A DNA stretch of 64,000 nucleotides, from contig JACVTC010000091.1 in the NCBI GenBank assembly GCA_016946835.1, forward strand, positions 293,501-357,500, written 5' to 3'. This document shows, in pieces, positions 1-12,350 of the stretch (within the stretch, counting starts at the first letter, position 1; each line of letters starts with the position of its first letter). A model generated the notes under the pieces. It saw nothing but the letters and a program-made list of their open reading frames with translations. It was not told the origin of the DNA and searched no databases. This DNA comes from Neocallimastix lanati (nom. inval.). Lineage: Eukaryota > Neocallimastigomycota > Neocallimastigomycetes > Neocallimastigales > Neocallimastigaceae. The translations under genes were made by a program, and so were the position numbers.

Positions 1-984
1 GTTGGATACCTCTATTATTTCTCCAAAAAAAATATTTCTATTGTTTTTTATTATTATTTTTCATTATTATTGTATTATTATTTATAAAATATCTAAAAGT
101 TGTATTAGTTGCTTTAATCAATTTAAACATTTTTCTTTTCAAAATCAAATTTTTATTTGTGTTTAATTAAAAAAATTTTTTTTATAATATTTTATTAAAA
201 AAAAAAAATTAAATTTCTAATCTTTTTTTAATTTATTTTTTTTTATTAATTTAAATAATAACAGAAAATTAATTTTTTATTATATAGTTTTTTAATTTAC
301 TTATTTTAAAAAAAATATCTAAAAAGATTCAATATATAATTATTAGAGATAACTTATTACATAGAAAATAAAAGTGAAATTAACTATTAAATCTATTAAC
401 TAACCTTTGATATTTATTTTATGAACGGCCTATATATTAACGATGCCTTCGTAATTTTATTGTATCACCTATTTTATTTAATTGTAAGTTTTTAAATTTT
501 CTTAAATTGACAAATAAAAATTAAATTTAATTATGGTTTATAATAAAGTTACTAATTATAACTAAATATATGTAATAATGTTTTGTTGTACTAAACTATA
601 ATTTTACTATTTTCTAATAATTCACATTTTTTAGTGGATCATAAAAATAAGTTTTTAAAAATATAAAAGGATAATTTATTACATAAATATATTTAATTTA
701 ATTATAAAAAAAATTAGAAAAAAATAAAAACAATTACAAAAAAAAAAAAAATATGGAAAAGCAATATTTTGTTGGTGTTTTCTAATTCCAAATGACATTT
801 ATAGTAACACATATAAATAATTTAAATAGTAGTTTGTTAGATTAAAACATGTTAATTTACTAACATATATTTAAATAATGCCATTTTATATAAATTGGAA
901 AAAATTATAAAATAATATATTATTTATTTATAAATAATTAATATATAAATGATGCATATATGAATAAAAATTCTTATGATAATA

Positions 985-1015
<31 letters not shown>

Positions 1016-1738
1016 ATAGTTTTTATTTATTTATTAATAATATTATTTATAGTAACAATTAATTAATAAATTATAACTAAAATAAATTGATTTATATATA
1101 TTAAATAAGAAAAAAATAAATAATTATAATATTGATAATGTAAAAAAAAAAAAAAGAAAAAAGAAAAAATATAGAAACAAATATAATATATATATAAATC
1201 AAAATTTTTTTGTAAAGAAAAAAAAAATTAAATAAAAATCATATTATCCTATTAGATTCCATAATTGTAGATAGCTGATATAAAAGTGTATGTATATATA
1301 TCAATATAATAATAAGAAAAATTTTATTATTATAATTTATTGTAATAAATATTTTAAAAAATTATTAATAATTTATATATTTTCATAAAAAATATCAATT
1401 TAATTATGGACTACTGAATATTATCACTAAAAGTCGATTAATTAATTATACATTAGGTCAAATTGATTAATATTATTCTTTTTTAATAATAAAATTATTA
1501 TTCTTACTAAAAATTATTAACAAAAAAGTTAATAATTGTAATAATTTTATTATTAAAAAAAAAAAAAAAAAAAGAAACCAAGAACTTTATATTTATGTTT
1601 AATTTTTAAACCATTAATACAAATTATAAAAAGTATTTTTACAAATAAAGAAAATAAAATAAAAAAAAAAAAAAAACAATAAAATTAAAAACAAAAAATT
1701 AAAAATAAATAAATAAATATATAATTATATTATTTAAA
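1..1738. other. A/T-rich intergenic region
   Basis: No supported gene in this stretch. It is almost entirely A/T with homopolymer runs and short (TA)n tracts, and no frame stays open with non-repetitive content. The last ~180 bases before the F-box gene are extremely A-rich (runs around 1556-1575 and 1660-1680), which resembles the A-rich leaders seen before the other genes of this window and may be promoter/5' UTR sequence. Confidence 0.7.
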
Positions 1739-1993
1739 ATGAATTTAAACTTTGAAATGAATAGTTTACCATTCGAAATTGCTAGTCTTATTTCTAAATA
1801 TTTAGATCACTCATCCTTAGCTAATTGTTGTTTAGTTAATAAACATTGGTATGCATGCTTCATTTCTAGTGTTTGGGAATCTCCAAAAGTAAATGGTTTA
1901 GATCACCTGAAATCTCTTCATCATTCGTTAGATTCTATTGCATCTATCATGGAAAAAAATAATGATAACAAAGTAGAAGAAGAAAAAGAAGAA

Positions 1994-2037
<44 letters not shown>

Positions 2038-3073
2038 GACTATTTCATTCACTGATTCTTTTAATCACTTAAAAATGATAAAGCATTTAGATTTAACGTC
2101 ACTTATCGATGAATATGATTATAATGAAGGTGAAAATGATATTACTTCATTTGATTATGCTGATTCTCAAATTCAATCTCTCTTTTCTGAATTAGCAAAT
2201 TACTGTTCAGAATTAAAATCTTTGACTCTTAAGGTTCCAAGTGAAAAAAATAGCTCTAAGGATGCTCCAAACTTTTTCTTTGCTCTTAGACAATTTGCCA
2301 AATCTGCTCTTTCCTTAGAATCGCTTACTCTCGATTTTAATGATATGACTGTTTTCTATGATCATTTTCAAGAATCTATTCCACTTGAATGCTTCACGAA
2401 AATTCATACTCTTAATTTACAAAACGCTGCTATGGTGGATGACTCTGCTTTCATTTGGCTTTGGAGTAATTGTCCATTACTTACTTCTATTACTATTTCT
2501 CAGTCTTCCAGCTTAGCAGATTATGTTTTAAATCCTCTTCTCAGAATTAATGGTGATAAAATAAAAACATTCAATTTAGAAAGATGCTCAAGATTATCCC
2601 CTAGTTCTCTTCTTAACATTATTATTAATTGTAAAAATTTAGAAAGGTTAAGGTGGGTTAATAATGGGGCTAGTTTTAATCGTCGTTTATTATCTAATTA
2701 CTCTTATGATTTCGAAATTAAGGATATGGATCAATTTATGACTACTCTTAATAACACTTGTGTCGTTACTCATTTAAAAGAACTGGATTATGCTTTCCTT
2801 AATTTATCTAAGGCTTCTGTTATCTTTGATTTTCTTATTGAAAAGAATAGAGAAAGTCTTGAATCTATTAAATGTGATACCTCTGAGGCATTAGTCGATG
2901 CTGTGCAAAAGAATCTTATATTCCCACAATTAAAGGAAGTTTCTTGTACCAACAAAGCAGTGAGTTTAAAGGAACTCTCAAAATCTGTTTCTTCATCTCT
3001 GGAAAATGGATGCCATAATGTAATCACAACTAACGACATTATTAAAAAAAATGTAATGAGTTTAGAGGTTTAG
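1739..3073 (+). CDS. F-box protein with LRR-like region
   Basis: Single-exon protein of 444 residues. Residues ~9-50 read as an F-box: LPFEIASLISKYL, then a Cys-rich CCLVNKHWY segment and W46. F-box proteins bind Skp1 and bring substrates to SCF ubiquitin ligases. Residues ~60-100 are an acidic/Asn linker with an Asn homopolymer coded by AAT repeats. The rest carries irregular leucine-rich segments (LKHLDLTSL-like, IHTLNLQNAA, ITISQSSSLADYVL, IKTFNLERC, NLERLRW), as in FBXL-type substrate receptors. The ATG follows a very A-rich leader; a second ATG six codons later is an alternative start directly before the F-box. The substrate cannot be deduced. F-box assignment is fairly secure; the LRR reading is inferred from spacing of Leu/Ile and Asn/Cys. 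Confidence 0.8.
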
Positions 3074-3979
3074 GTTCTTGTTTTCTATTAATTATATAGA
3101 TATATTCATTAATATAATATATAAAAATATATATTAATAATTAATAATAAATCTTGGCAGTTTTGGATAATATAAAAGATAAAAAAAAAAAAGATTATAA
3201 CAATTTCTAGTAATAATAAATTTTATAGAAAAATGTTTGAGAGTATAAATAATGAGAGCTTTGAAAACTTTAATTTAATTTACTTTATTTTACTGTATTA
3301 ATAAATTAAATTTATGATGATACCATAATGAAATAACTATAATTATATCTATAATAAAGTATTATAAAAAAAATATATATATATATATATATATTCACTA
3401 AGATTTTATTATTTTATAAAATTAAGCTATAACTGGATGTAGAAAAAAAAAATTTAGAAAATTTTTATATTATTTTGTTTTATTTTATTATATTTAATCT
3501 GTACTTATATTTATAGATCAACTATTTATTTTATTTTATTTTATTTAATTATGAATATATTATTGAGCTCATTTAATATTTTTTTAAAAAAATTTTTTTT
3601 TTTAAATATACTAATATATAGTTTTATTTGTATATATTTAATTATTTTAAAAGAAAAATTAATAACGAAATTGTTATTTATTTTATTATTTTCATTTTAT
3701 TATATAAAATATAACAAAAAAATTTTTTTTATTAATTATAATTTTAACAATTAAGACTATTAACATAACACAAATACATATAAAGTTTTTTTTTTTTTTA
3801 ATTATAATTTTAATAATTATAATAATATTTATAATAATAATAATATCATTATTATTATTTATATATAATATATTAATTTTTAACTTTATGTAACAAAACA
3901 AATTTTTTTTTTTTACTCTATAATTTTAATGACTTTATGTATTAATAATAATAAAAATTTTTTTCTTAAATTTTTAAAA

Positions 3980-4112
<133 letters not shown>

Positions 4113-5145
4113 GTCTAAATTTTAATTTATAATTGATTATGATGATCAATAATTTCAATAACAGTAATTTCATCTATTTCAGGTATTTGTCTTTGAAGCA
4201 TTCATTCATATTAGTTGGTGGTTCTAATAATCCTACATAAATATTTAATTAAGTAGATCAAATATTTGCCAACTAATTCTTTATTGTTAACTGGAACATC
4301 AATATTTTAGAATGAAAATCACGTGAATATTTCGTTACATATATACAAGTTACACAAAATATTTAAAAGAATTGTTAACATAAATTTATACAATATAAAA
4401 TAAACATATTATCTAATTTACATAAAGCAAAAGTAAAATAAATACACTATTATAAATTACATAATAAATAAATATATAAAATAATGAATAAATTAAAGTA
4501 TTTCATTATTATTGTTTTAAATTATAATAAATAATTACTTATTACACAATTTTATTTGTGTAATGATTTATATATATAAATAAATTTAATTATTCCAATT
4601 CAAATACAATTTAAAAAACAATGCTTAAATTATAATATATATATTAATGTAATATAATATGTTAATGTATTAATTTTATTCGTAACTTAATTTACAATTT
4701 TTTTAACCATTTAAATATTTAAATAGTTTTTATAATTTATTAAAAAATTATTTTCAAAAAAAAAAATTATAAAATTTTATTAGATATAATTTAATTTAAA
4801 TTAGTATAATAAAATTAAATTTATTCTGTTAATTCCTTATTTATATATTTTTTATTATATAACTAAACTCAAAAAAATTATTGAATATAAATTATTATAT
4901 ATTTAACACAAATTAAATAGAAATAATAAATATAAAGTAATAGAAAAAAGTAAAAGTTAACGAATGAAAAATTATACTTAATAAATGATATATTAATATA
5001 TCATTTATTAATATATCTTCATTATTAATATAATAAATATAATATGATAAAAATTTCCGAAATGACCGTTTTATATAGCTTTACAGTAATCCGTTTTTTT
5101 TTTTTTTTTTTAAATAAATATTAAAATATAATAAAAATTATGAAT

Positions 5146-5179
5146 TTACCGTCAATATTCGCCTGAATATTGACGGTAA
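5146..5179. repeat. Perfect 15-bp inverted repeat upstream of cellulase
   Basis: The left arm TTACCGTCAATATTC (5146-5160) and right arm GAATATTGACGGTAA (5165-5179) are exact reverse complements separated by GCCT. The arms include C/G bases (ACCGTC / GACGGT), so this is not a by-product of A/T richness. It ends ~307 bases before the GH5 start codon. It could be a dimeric regulator site or a stem-loop left by a small mobile element; its function is unknown. Confidence 0.85.
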
Positions 5180-5486
5180 TGAAAAAATAATTAAATAACT
5201 ATTAAATAAAAAAAAAAAAAGTCGATCAATTTAATGCGGCACATAAAAAAAAAATATAAATAATCAAAAAAAATTCCATTAATTTGTAAATATCATTTGC
5301 AAATATTTTTTTGATAAAAAATATATAAATACAAGAAAATTTATAAATATAAATAATTATTACTGGATATTAATTATTCATATATATATATATATATTTA
5401 TTTTCTTAAAAAAAATAAAACATATATTTTAATTTATTTATTGTATATAAAAATTTTAGTACAATTGTTTTTTTTTTTTATCTAAA

Positions 5487-6824
5487 ATGAAATTATTAAA
5501 TACATTAACATTAATTAGCTTAGCTATTTTCGGTTCCAGTGCTATGAAGGATATATCTTCAAAGGATTTAATAAAAGATATAAAAATTGGTTGGAGTTTA
5601 GGTAATACTTTAGATGCACATTGTTTAGATACTTTAGATTATAATAAAGATCAACTTGCTTCTGAAACTTGCTGGGGTAATCCAAAAACTACTCCAGAAC
5701 TTTTTGAAAAATTAACTGAAACCGGATTTAATGCTTTCCGTATTCCAACTACTTGGAGTGGTCACTTTGGTGATGGTCCAGATTATAAAATTGATAATTC
5801 TTGGATGAAGAGAGTTCATGAAGTTGTTGACTATGCTATTAAAACTGATAGTTATGTTATTTTAAATATTCATCATGAAACATGGAACCATGCTTTCAAA
5901 AAGAATTTAGAAAGTGCAAAAGTAATTTTGGTAGCTATTTGGAAACAAATTGCTGCTGAATTTGCTGATTATGATGAACATTTAATTTTTGAAGGTTTAA
6001 ATGAACCAAGAAAGGTTGATGATCCTAATGAATGGAATGGTGGAGATTCTGAAGGTTGGGATTTCGTTAATGAAATGAATGCTCTTTTCGTTAAAACTAT
6101 TCGTGAAACTGGTGGTAATAATGCTCTTCGTCACCTTATGATTCCAACTTATGCTGCAAGTGTTAATGATGGAGCTATTAACAACTATAAATATCCAAGT
6201 GGCGATGATAAACTCATTGTTTCTGTCCATTCATACACTCCATACAACTTTGCATTAAACACTGGTGAGGGTGCTATCACTGAATTTAAGGACACTAGTG
6301 AAATTGATTGGGTTATGAACAATATTAAGAAAGCCTTTATTAGTAAGAATATTCCAGTTATTATTGGTGAATTTGGTGCTATGAACCGCGATAATGAACT
6401 AGAACGTGCCAAATGGGCTGAATATTATGTTAAGAGTGCTAAGTCAATAGGTGTTCCATGTGTTTTATGGGATAATGGCATTTTTGAAGGTGATGGTGAA
6501 CGTTTCGGTATCATTGATCGTTCAAATTTAACTATTACTTATCCGGATTTAGTTAAGGGTTTAATGTCTGGTGTTGGTAGTTCTTCTTCAGCTACCGTTG
6601 AAAATAATGATGAAGATGATATTACTGTAGATGATATTGAAGTAACTGAAAAATACAGTGAATATTTAACATGTTCTAAAAGGGATTGGATATGTAAGGC
6701 TAAAATGTCTGATAAATGTTATAAACAAGTTTTAAATTGCTTTATTAATAAAAAGGGAGAAGATTTATGCCACAAAATTAATGATGTTTGTGGAAACATA
6801 TGGCATAAAAAAGAAAATAATTAA
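5487..6824 (+). CDS. Secreted GH5 endo-beta-1,4-glucanase with Cys-rich C-terminal domain
   Basis: 445-residue secreted cellulase, single exon. A signal peptide fits residues 1-19 (MKLLNTLTLISLAIFGSSA). The glycoside hydrolase family 5 barrel spans ~21-360: GWSLGNTLDA near 35-44, CWGNP at 62-66, FRIPTTW at 84-90, ILNIHHE at 125-131, acid/base E173 in FEGLNEPR, HSYTPYNF at 248-255, and nucleophile E295 in IIGEFG. This matches bacterial-like GH5_4 endoglucanases, which cleave internal beta-1,4 bonds of cellulose and related glucans. An acidic Ser/Glu/Asp linker (~361-390) leads to a ~50-residue module with six cysteines (396, 403, 411, 418, 428, 435). That pattern is not the classical CWSKxLGYPCC-type fungal dockerin, so cellulosome attachment is not assured. 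Anaerobic-fungal GH5 genes are widely held to derive from rumen bacteria. The ATG follows a T/A-rich leader and starts the signal peptide. Confidence 0.93.
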   Translation: MKLLNTLTLISLAIFGSSAMKDISSKDLIKDIKIGWSLGNTLDAHCLDTLDYNKDQLASETCWGNPKTTPELFEKLTETGFNAFRIPTTWSGHFGDGPDYKIDNSWMKRVHEVVDYAIKTDSYVILNIHHETWNHAFKKNLESAKVILVAIWKQIAAEFADYDEHLIFEGLNEPRKVDDPNEWNGGDSEGWDFVNEMNALFVKTIRETGGNNALRHLMIPTYAASVNDGAINNYKYPSGDDKLIVSVHSYTPYNFALNTGEGAITEFKDTSEIDWVMNNIKKAFISKNIPVIIGEFGAMNRDNELERAKWAEYYVKSAKSIGVPCVLWDNGIFEGDGERFGIIDRSNLTITYPDLVKGLMSGVGSSSSATVENNDEDDITVDDIEVTEKYSEYLTCSKRDWICKAKMSDKCYKQVLNCFINKKGEDLCHKINDVCGNIWHKKENN

Positions 6825-8938
6825 TAAATTTCCTATTTTATTATTAAAAACTATTATGATAAAATTTGTAAAATTTCTTAATTAATGAAAAATATTATAT
6901 ATTGTATACTTTAAAATATAATTTTTTTAATTATTTGAATATTTATTAAAATTTATCGTTTACTTAATGTATATATTTTATTTATTACATAGAAAAAAAA
7001 AATAAAATAAAATAAAATAAAAATAAAATTATTTATTAAACATTAATAATATAAAAAAAGAAATAATTATATTATATTAAATGTTTTATTTAATCTAAAA
7101 TTTTAAAAAATTTGAAAACTCAGTTTATTGATCATTTTAAAATATTAATAAAAAATGCAAATTATAAATATAAATAATACTAATCATCATAATACATGAT
7201 ACTCATATCACAATTATAAAATCAAATCAAAATAAAAAATATTTATATAATAGTTTGGTAATATTATTTATTTATTTATTTATATATTATAATAAAAGAT
7301 ACTTATATATTTTAAAAAGGAAAATAATCAAAAATTTCCTTTTTTCATAAAATTTTGATATATAAAATAAATTATTTATTGTTTTCTCAAAATTGATATT
7401 CGAATAATAAGTATATTTTATTTATTTTTATTTTGAAATTTTGTTATTACTGGCTCATTATATTTAATAAATAATAAATAATAATAAATTCCTAAATAAG
7501 TAAAAAAAAATAATAATTATAAGAGCAATAATAATAAATAATAAATAATTAATTACCAGCAATAATAAATAATTAATAATAAATAATAATAAATTATTAA
7601 ATCAAAAAGTTCTCTTATTAAGACTGTTTTTGATTATCTCAATAAATTCATTGTAGAACACTCTAGAAACAATACTTTTATACATGTTCGTGTGTATCCT
7701 TTTTACTATCACCTCTTATTAATTAAAATCTTCTAAAACCTTTTCTACCTGATTATTTGTTACTTAACTTTAATTTATAATTTATAATAAAAGTGTTAAG
7801 AAAATGATTCAAAATTGAGGCATAATTTACTTATAGTTTATGATTATTTTCTTTGACAAATTGTTGAAATTGGAGATAGTTATATGAGCTAAAAAAATAA
7901 ATTAATTTTTTAACATAAAAAACTTATATATATATAAATAATTTTACATCAAAGACTTTCAAATTGATTGCTTTAATAAAAAACAATTGATATAAAAAAA
8001 TACAAAATCAATAAATAATTCAATAAATTCATTATATTAATAATAGTAATCATATTAATAAAAGTAGAAAAATAATTGCATTAGAAATTTACTATGAAAG
8101 AAAACTTAATACTGAAAGATTAAATTATATAGTTAAAAGTTATAACTGTTATTTTTATATATATTACCTTTTATAGTCCAAGACTTAATAATACATTCTA
8201 ATTTTTATAATATTGAATTATAAGAAATGATTTTTAAACAAATTTAAATTATATGATAAAGTGTTTACTGAATGGTCATTTTGTTAATATTTTATTATAA
8301 TAGTAATATTTTCACTAATTTGAATAAAAAAAATTAGAAAAAAAAATATAAAAAAATGGATTGATATGTAACAAATGAAGAGAAAGTAGGGATGAATATA
8401 TATGAAAAGTTAAACATGAAAATAAAGTAAAATATCTAATGAACCTAGATCAGATATATATAAAAATAAAATAAAAAAAAAAAAGATAGAAATATCATTG
8501 TTCATTTAAAAATATAAGTTTGTATAAATTTATAATAGTGAATATTTTTTTTTTTTTTTTTAAGATCATTATTTATTTGATTTAATAAAAAGTATAATTT
8601 TAAAATGAATTTTAGGTAATATTTTGATTACATAATGATTTAATTAATAAAATTATTCCTTTGATTTTAATACTTTCAAGACCTGTTAGATCACTGAAGG
8701 TAAAGAAAAGGTCATTTATAAAAAAATGGAATTCAATAATGAACTTATATATAAAAAAAAAAGAAAAGAAAACAAAATAAAAAGAATAAAAAGAAATATT
8801 GAAATTATTCTTACAATTAATGATAATTAAACCCTTTAAAATTAAAATTATTTTCAATTTATTTTGTTAATGTTTATAATGTTTTAAAAATTTTTTTTAA
8901 TATATTTTAAATATTACTTTATATTTATATAATATACG

Positions 8939-8985
<47 letters not shown>

Positions 8986-9091
8986 TATACAAATACTTAT
9001 ATTTTTATAATAAAACCAGTAATATATATTTTTAAATTAAAAATCTAATAATATAACTTTTCTCTAATTTATAAATTTAGAAAAAAAAAAT
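6825..9091. other. Intergenic region, A/T-rich
   Basis: No supported gene. Around 7620-7890 on the minus strand and 8600-8800 on either strand there are short, less repetitive stretches with interrupted peptide-like frames. They are too short and too broken to identify and may be decayed insertions. (AATAA)-type runs lie near 7460-7600 and an (ATTT)n array at 8940-8987. Confidence 0.6.
8940..8987. repeat. (ATTT)n microsatellite
   Basis: About 12 tandem ATTT units, just before the copia remnant. Confidence 0.95.
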
Positions 9092-9270
9092 TTGTAAATT
9101 TTTAAGGAGTCACACTAAAATGTGATATATACACACAATAAAATATGATTTTATTTAATATTATTTTGCGTATTAATTATTATTTTATATTTTATAATAA
9201 AAAACTCAAATATTGAAATTATATAAAAATTTATAATACTTTAATGTATGAATATTTGCATTACTTAACA
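9092..9270 (-). repeat. Probable 3' LTR of the copia remnant
   Basis: The element strand begins TGTTAAGTAATGC at 9270 directly after the polypurine tract. The far end is uncertain; TGT...ACA symmetry suggests 9092. No 5' LTR copy remains in the window for comparison, so the lower boundary is inferred. Confidence 0.5.
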
Positions 9271-10376
9271 TTCCCCCTACATTAAGTATTATATAACTTT
9301 TTTTTTTTTTTTTTTTAATCTTTAAAAAAATAAATTTGTGAATTAATTGAGACATTTTAATTCCTGTAATACTTCTAGTTAATGGATCTGCTAACATGAT
9401 TTTCTGTATTTATATATTCTAGTTTGATATTATTATTAATTATTTCTTCTTGGATAAATTTATATTTAGTATCTATATGTTTACATCGATCTTTTGAATT
9501 AGTAACCTGAGCGATTGCTATAGAGACTTTATTGTCAACCATAATTTTTATTTTTATTATTTTTTTAAACATTTCTTTATATATATATTTTTTAACTACA
9601 ATCCTTGTTTGACACACTTGTTCAAGCTAACAAATTCAGCAGTAGATAAAGATATGTTTTTTTGATGTTGTGATTTCTAAGAGACTGAACTATTACCTAG
9701 TAAGAATATAAAACGACTGCTAGATTTTCTTGTCTTTTCATCACTAACATAATAAGAATTAGAATATCCAATAAATCAGTTGTTTTCATTATAATAAATG
9801 GATTTATTTACTGTTCCTTTTAAATATTGTTGAATATGCATTATAGAATGATATTCTGCTTCAGTAGGGTTTTCACAGTTTCTCGAAACTTGATTTATAG
9901 CGAAAGCAATAACTGGTCTTGTTTTTACTATAATGTATAATAATGTTCCAAGTAATGATTTATATTAATTTATGTTAATGGGATTTTAATTTTCTATTTC
10001 ATAATTAGTGATTTTTCTGCAAGGTGTTTCGATTAATTTAGTTTTATTCATTTTATATAGTATAATAATTTTATTAATATAGTCGACTTGATTAATTTTA
10101 TAACCTTCTTTTGTTTTAATATATATTTTATTTTATTTGTTTCTGATTTTTTAGAAAATATATATATATATATATATTTTTTTTAATTTATTAATAGTAT
10201 AATTAATTTTGTAGTTTGTTCCTATTATTACCAACCTAAACAGTTTGTAAACAAACTAATTTATTAATTTTATCATATTTCCAAAATAAACATTTATCGG
10301 TTTTTGAATTTTTATAATCCTGTACTTATAAGAAAGTTAGTAATTTCATTATACCACATTTTAGTGTGACTCCTTA
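9103..10376. repeat. 22-bp inverted repeats flanking the copia remnant
   Basis: Positions 9103-9124 (TAAGGAGTCACACTAAAATGTG) and 10355-10376 are exact reverse complements. The core TCACA-N6-TGTGA is itself a small palindrome. A copia element should carry direct, not inverted, terminal repeats, so the arrangement points to an inversion, a foldback event or a second element type. Confidence 0.75.
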
Positions 10377-10704
10377 ACAGAAGTTATACTTTTAAAATTA
10401 AACGAAAAGTTTTTTTAAGTTTTATAGTTAAAATGTACTTTATTATATAAAAGATATATATACAGAAATAATTTAATAAATAAATAAAATAATATTTTAT
10501 TTTATTTTATGTTTTTTTTTTTTTTTTATTATTATTATTATTATTGAGTTAATTCGAAAATAGAATATTGAAATAACAATATAATAATATAAACAATAAC
10601 GATAATTTATAAATTGGAAAATAATAAAAACGAATTTCAATAGAAATAATTATAATTTAATAATAATAAATTATAAAGTAATATATATATATATTGATAA
10701 ATAA

Positions 10705-12350
10705 TAATGGAAAATGAGAATTACAATAAATAGAAGAAGTTGGAAATGCTTCAGTTCAAAATCTAAATAAATTTAAAAAATATATTAAAAAACACGAAAT
10801 TCAACTACAAATATTTAAATAACTATAATTTTGATGTCTTAATGAATGTAATTGAAAAAAAATGCAATGCTTATATTACTAGTTTGGATTATAGTTCATT
10901 CTGAGAACAGGATTTTTAATTATATTATTGGTGAAGAGACTAGAAAAACGTCAAAAATAACAGCACTAAAAATTTTTTTAATTTTGAAATAACAGGCTTT
11001 TTAATAAATTATGGAGCTGATTTTAATTATATACAATATAATTGTTTATACTAATTCTAAATAATAAAAATATTAAAATACATATTAAATTATATGACAC
11101 TTTCATATAATTTAATAAAAGATAATCAAAATTACTTTTTAGAATTACTTATTAAAAAGTATATTTCTGACAATAATTTTATTTTAAAATTTCTATCGTT
11201 TTACAAAAGCAATGTATTCATTGATAACTTTCGTCTTAATCATCTTATGAATAAAGAAAAAAAAAATTCAATATTACATTTTTTTTTTCTATATACTATC
11301 AATGTTCAAAATTAAACAATAGTAGTATATGTATATCTTAGTAATCTTGAAAAATTAATATTAGTATAAATTTAGCTAAAAATATTATTAAATTAAAAAA
11401 AATTTAAAATTAATATCTATTTTAATTCATAATAGTTAATATGATTCAAAAAGATGAAAATAGATGTTTTTAATTGATAATGGTACTTACATAAATGGAA
11501 TGTGTAGTATATTAGCACCTTTAACTTTAGTATTATTAGAAGTTTTAGTTAACGGAAATAGCGATTTTGATATAGAGAAGTTTTTGAAGGAAGAATGTGA
11601 TACAAATATTGAAAAACTGATGAAAGTGGTTTTAGTCCTCTAATTTTAGCCATTCAATAATTCTATTGAAAGATGTTTATATATTAAATTGATAAAGGAG
11701 CAAATATATTAGATGAAAATAATAAAAGTTCCTTGTCACTTGCTTATGATAATGAAAGGGAAAATTATATGTTGGAAGATTTAAATTTTGTAGTATTTTA
11801 GATTATATAAATGATAATACAGCAAATATAGAAGGAGATAAATATTAAGTTTAGTCTATGCTGTTAAAAAAGGTGATAATAAACATTTAATTAAAAATAA
11901 TAAGTTAGAGGATGAATTAATCAAAGATGACTGCTATACTTTGTTTGTAATTGCAATTATAAATAATCATGTTGAAAAAGAAAAAACATTAAATAAATGG
12001 GAATAATATCAAATATTGGGAATAAATATATAATAAATTTACTTTTCTTTATGAAAAACCATCATTATTTGTAGCTATAAAATATAGCACTCTTAATAAG
12101 GTGAAATGTGTAATTAATTGTGGAGCAGATGTCATCACCAATGATTAGAATGACTATTCTCATCTTCATTATTCAATACTAAGTGGATGAGTGGAAAGTG
12201 TAAAATACTTACTGGATAAATGTAGAACGAAAGAATCCCTCAGAAGAGAATTCATTAGATGTTAATAACAATTTAATAAAGGGAAAGTCTTTTATAGAAT
12301 TCATGATATTCTTTCTACCAATGTAGAAGAGAACAATGTTTGTTTATTAT
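10705..12350 (+). pseudogene. Ankyrin-repeat-type protein pseudogene
   Basis: Broken plus-strand gene. An ATG at 10705 begins MENENYN, and peptide-like segments then continue in all three frames, separated by stops and shifts. Recognisable pieces are FLINYGADFNYI (~11,000), FLELLIKKYISDNNFILKFLSFYKSN (11,125-11,210), NGNSDFDIEKFLKEECDTN (~11,550), LFVAIKYSTLNKVKCVINCGADV (~12,065-12,135), and HLHYSILSG followed by VESVKYLLDK (~12,160-12,220). The GAD and LLDK signatures with preceding hydrophobic helices are typical of ankyrin repeats. The overall architecture resembles the large, expanded ankyrin families of anaerobic fungi. At least six disruptions rule out a functional product. The end is approximate. 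Confidence 0.75.

Larger units (their letters stand above)
9092..10376 (-). mobile_element. Degenerate Ty1/copia retrotransposon fragment (RT C-terminus, RNase H, 3' LTR)
   Basis: On the minus strand, interrupted frames read as the end of a Ty1/copia pol. In order: a decayed RT core (near 10,210-10,300), the segment TRPVIAFAINQVSRN then EAEYHSIMHIQQYLKGT (near 9,820-9,940), an RNase H domain (FIGYSNSYYVSDEKTRKSSS, STAEFVSLNK, KHIDTKYKFIQE), and the terminal MLADPLTRSI (near 9,395). Several in-frame stops and shifts make it non-functional. Where the RT motif YVDD is expected the frame reads stop-V-G-N, so both catalytic Asp are gone. It is followed by a polypurine tract (GTAGGGGGAA, minus strand of 9271-9280) and a probable 3' LTR. 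The gag, protease and integrase parts are absent: a 5'-truncated copy. Identification rests on conserved pol order. Confidence 0.85.

Noticed and set aside
4125-4300. Minus-strand reading EIDEITVIEIIDHH resembling a DHH phosphoesterase motif
   Set aside because: Only one short motif with stops around it; cannot be distinguished from chance.
6664-6800. Classical fungal dockerin (CBM10-type) on the GH5 enzyme
   Set aside because: Cysteine spacing and the GYPCC core do not fit; described as an unassigned six-Cys module.
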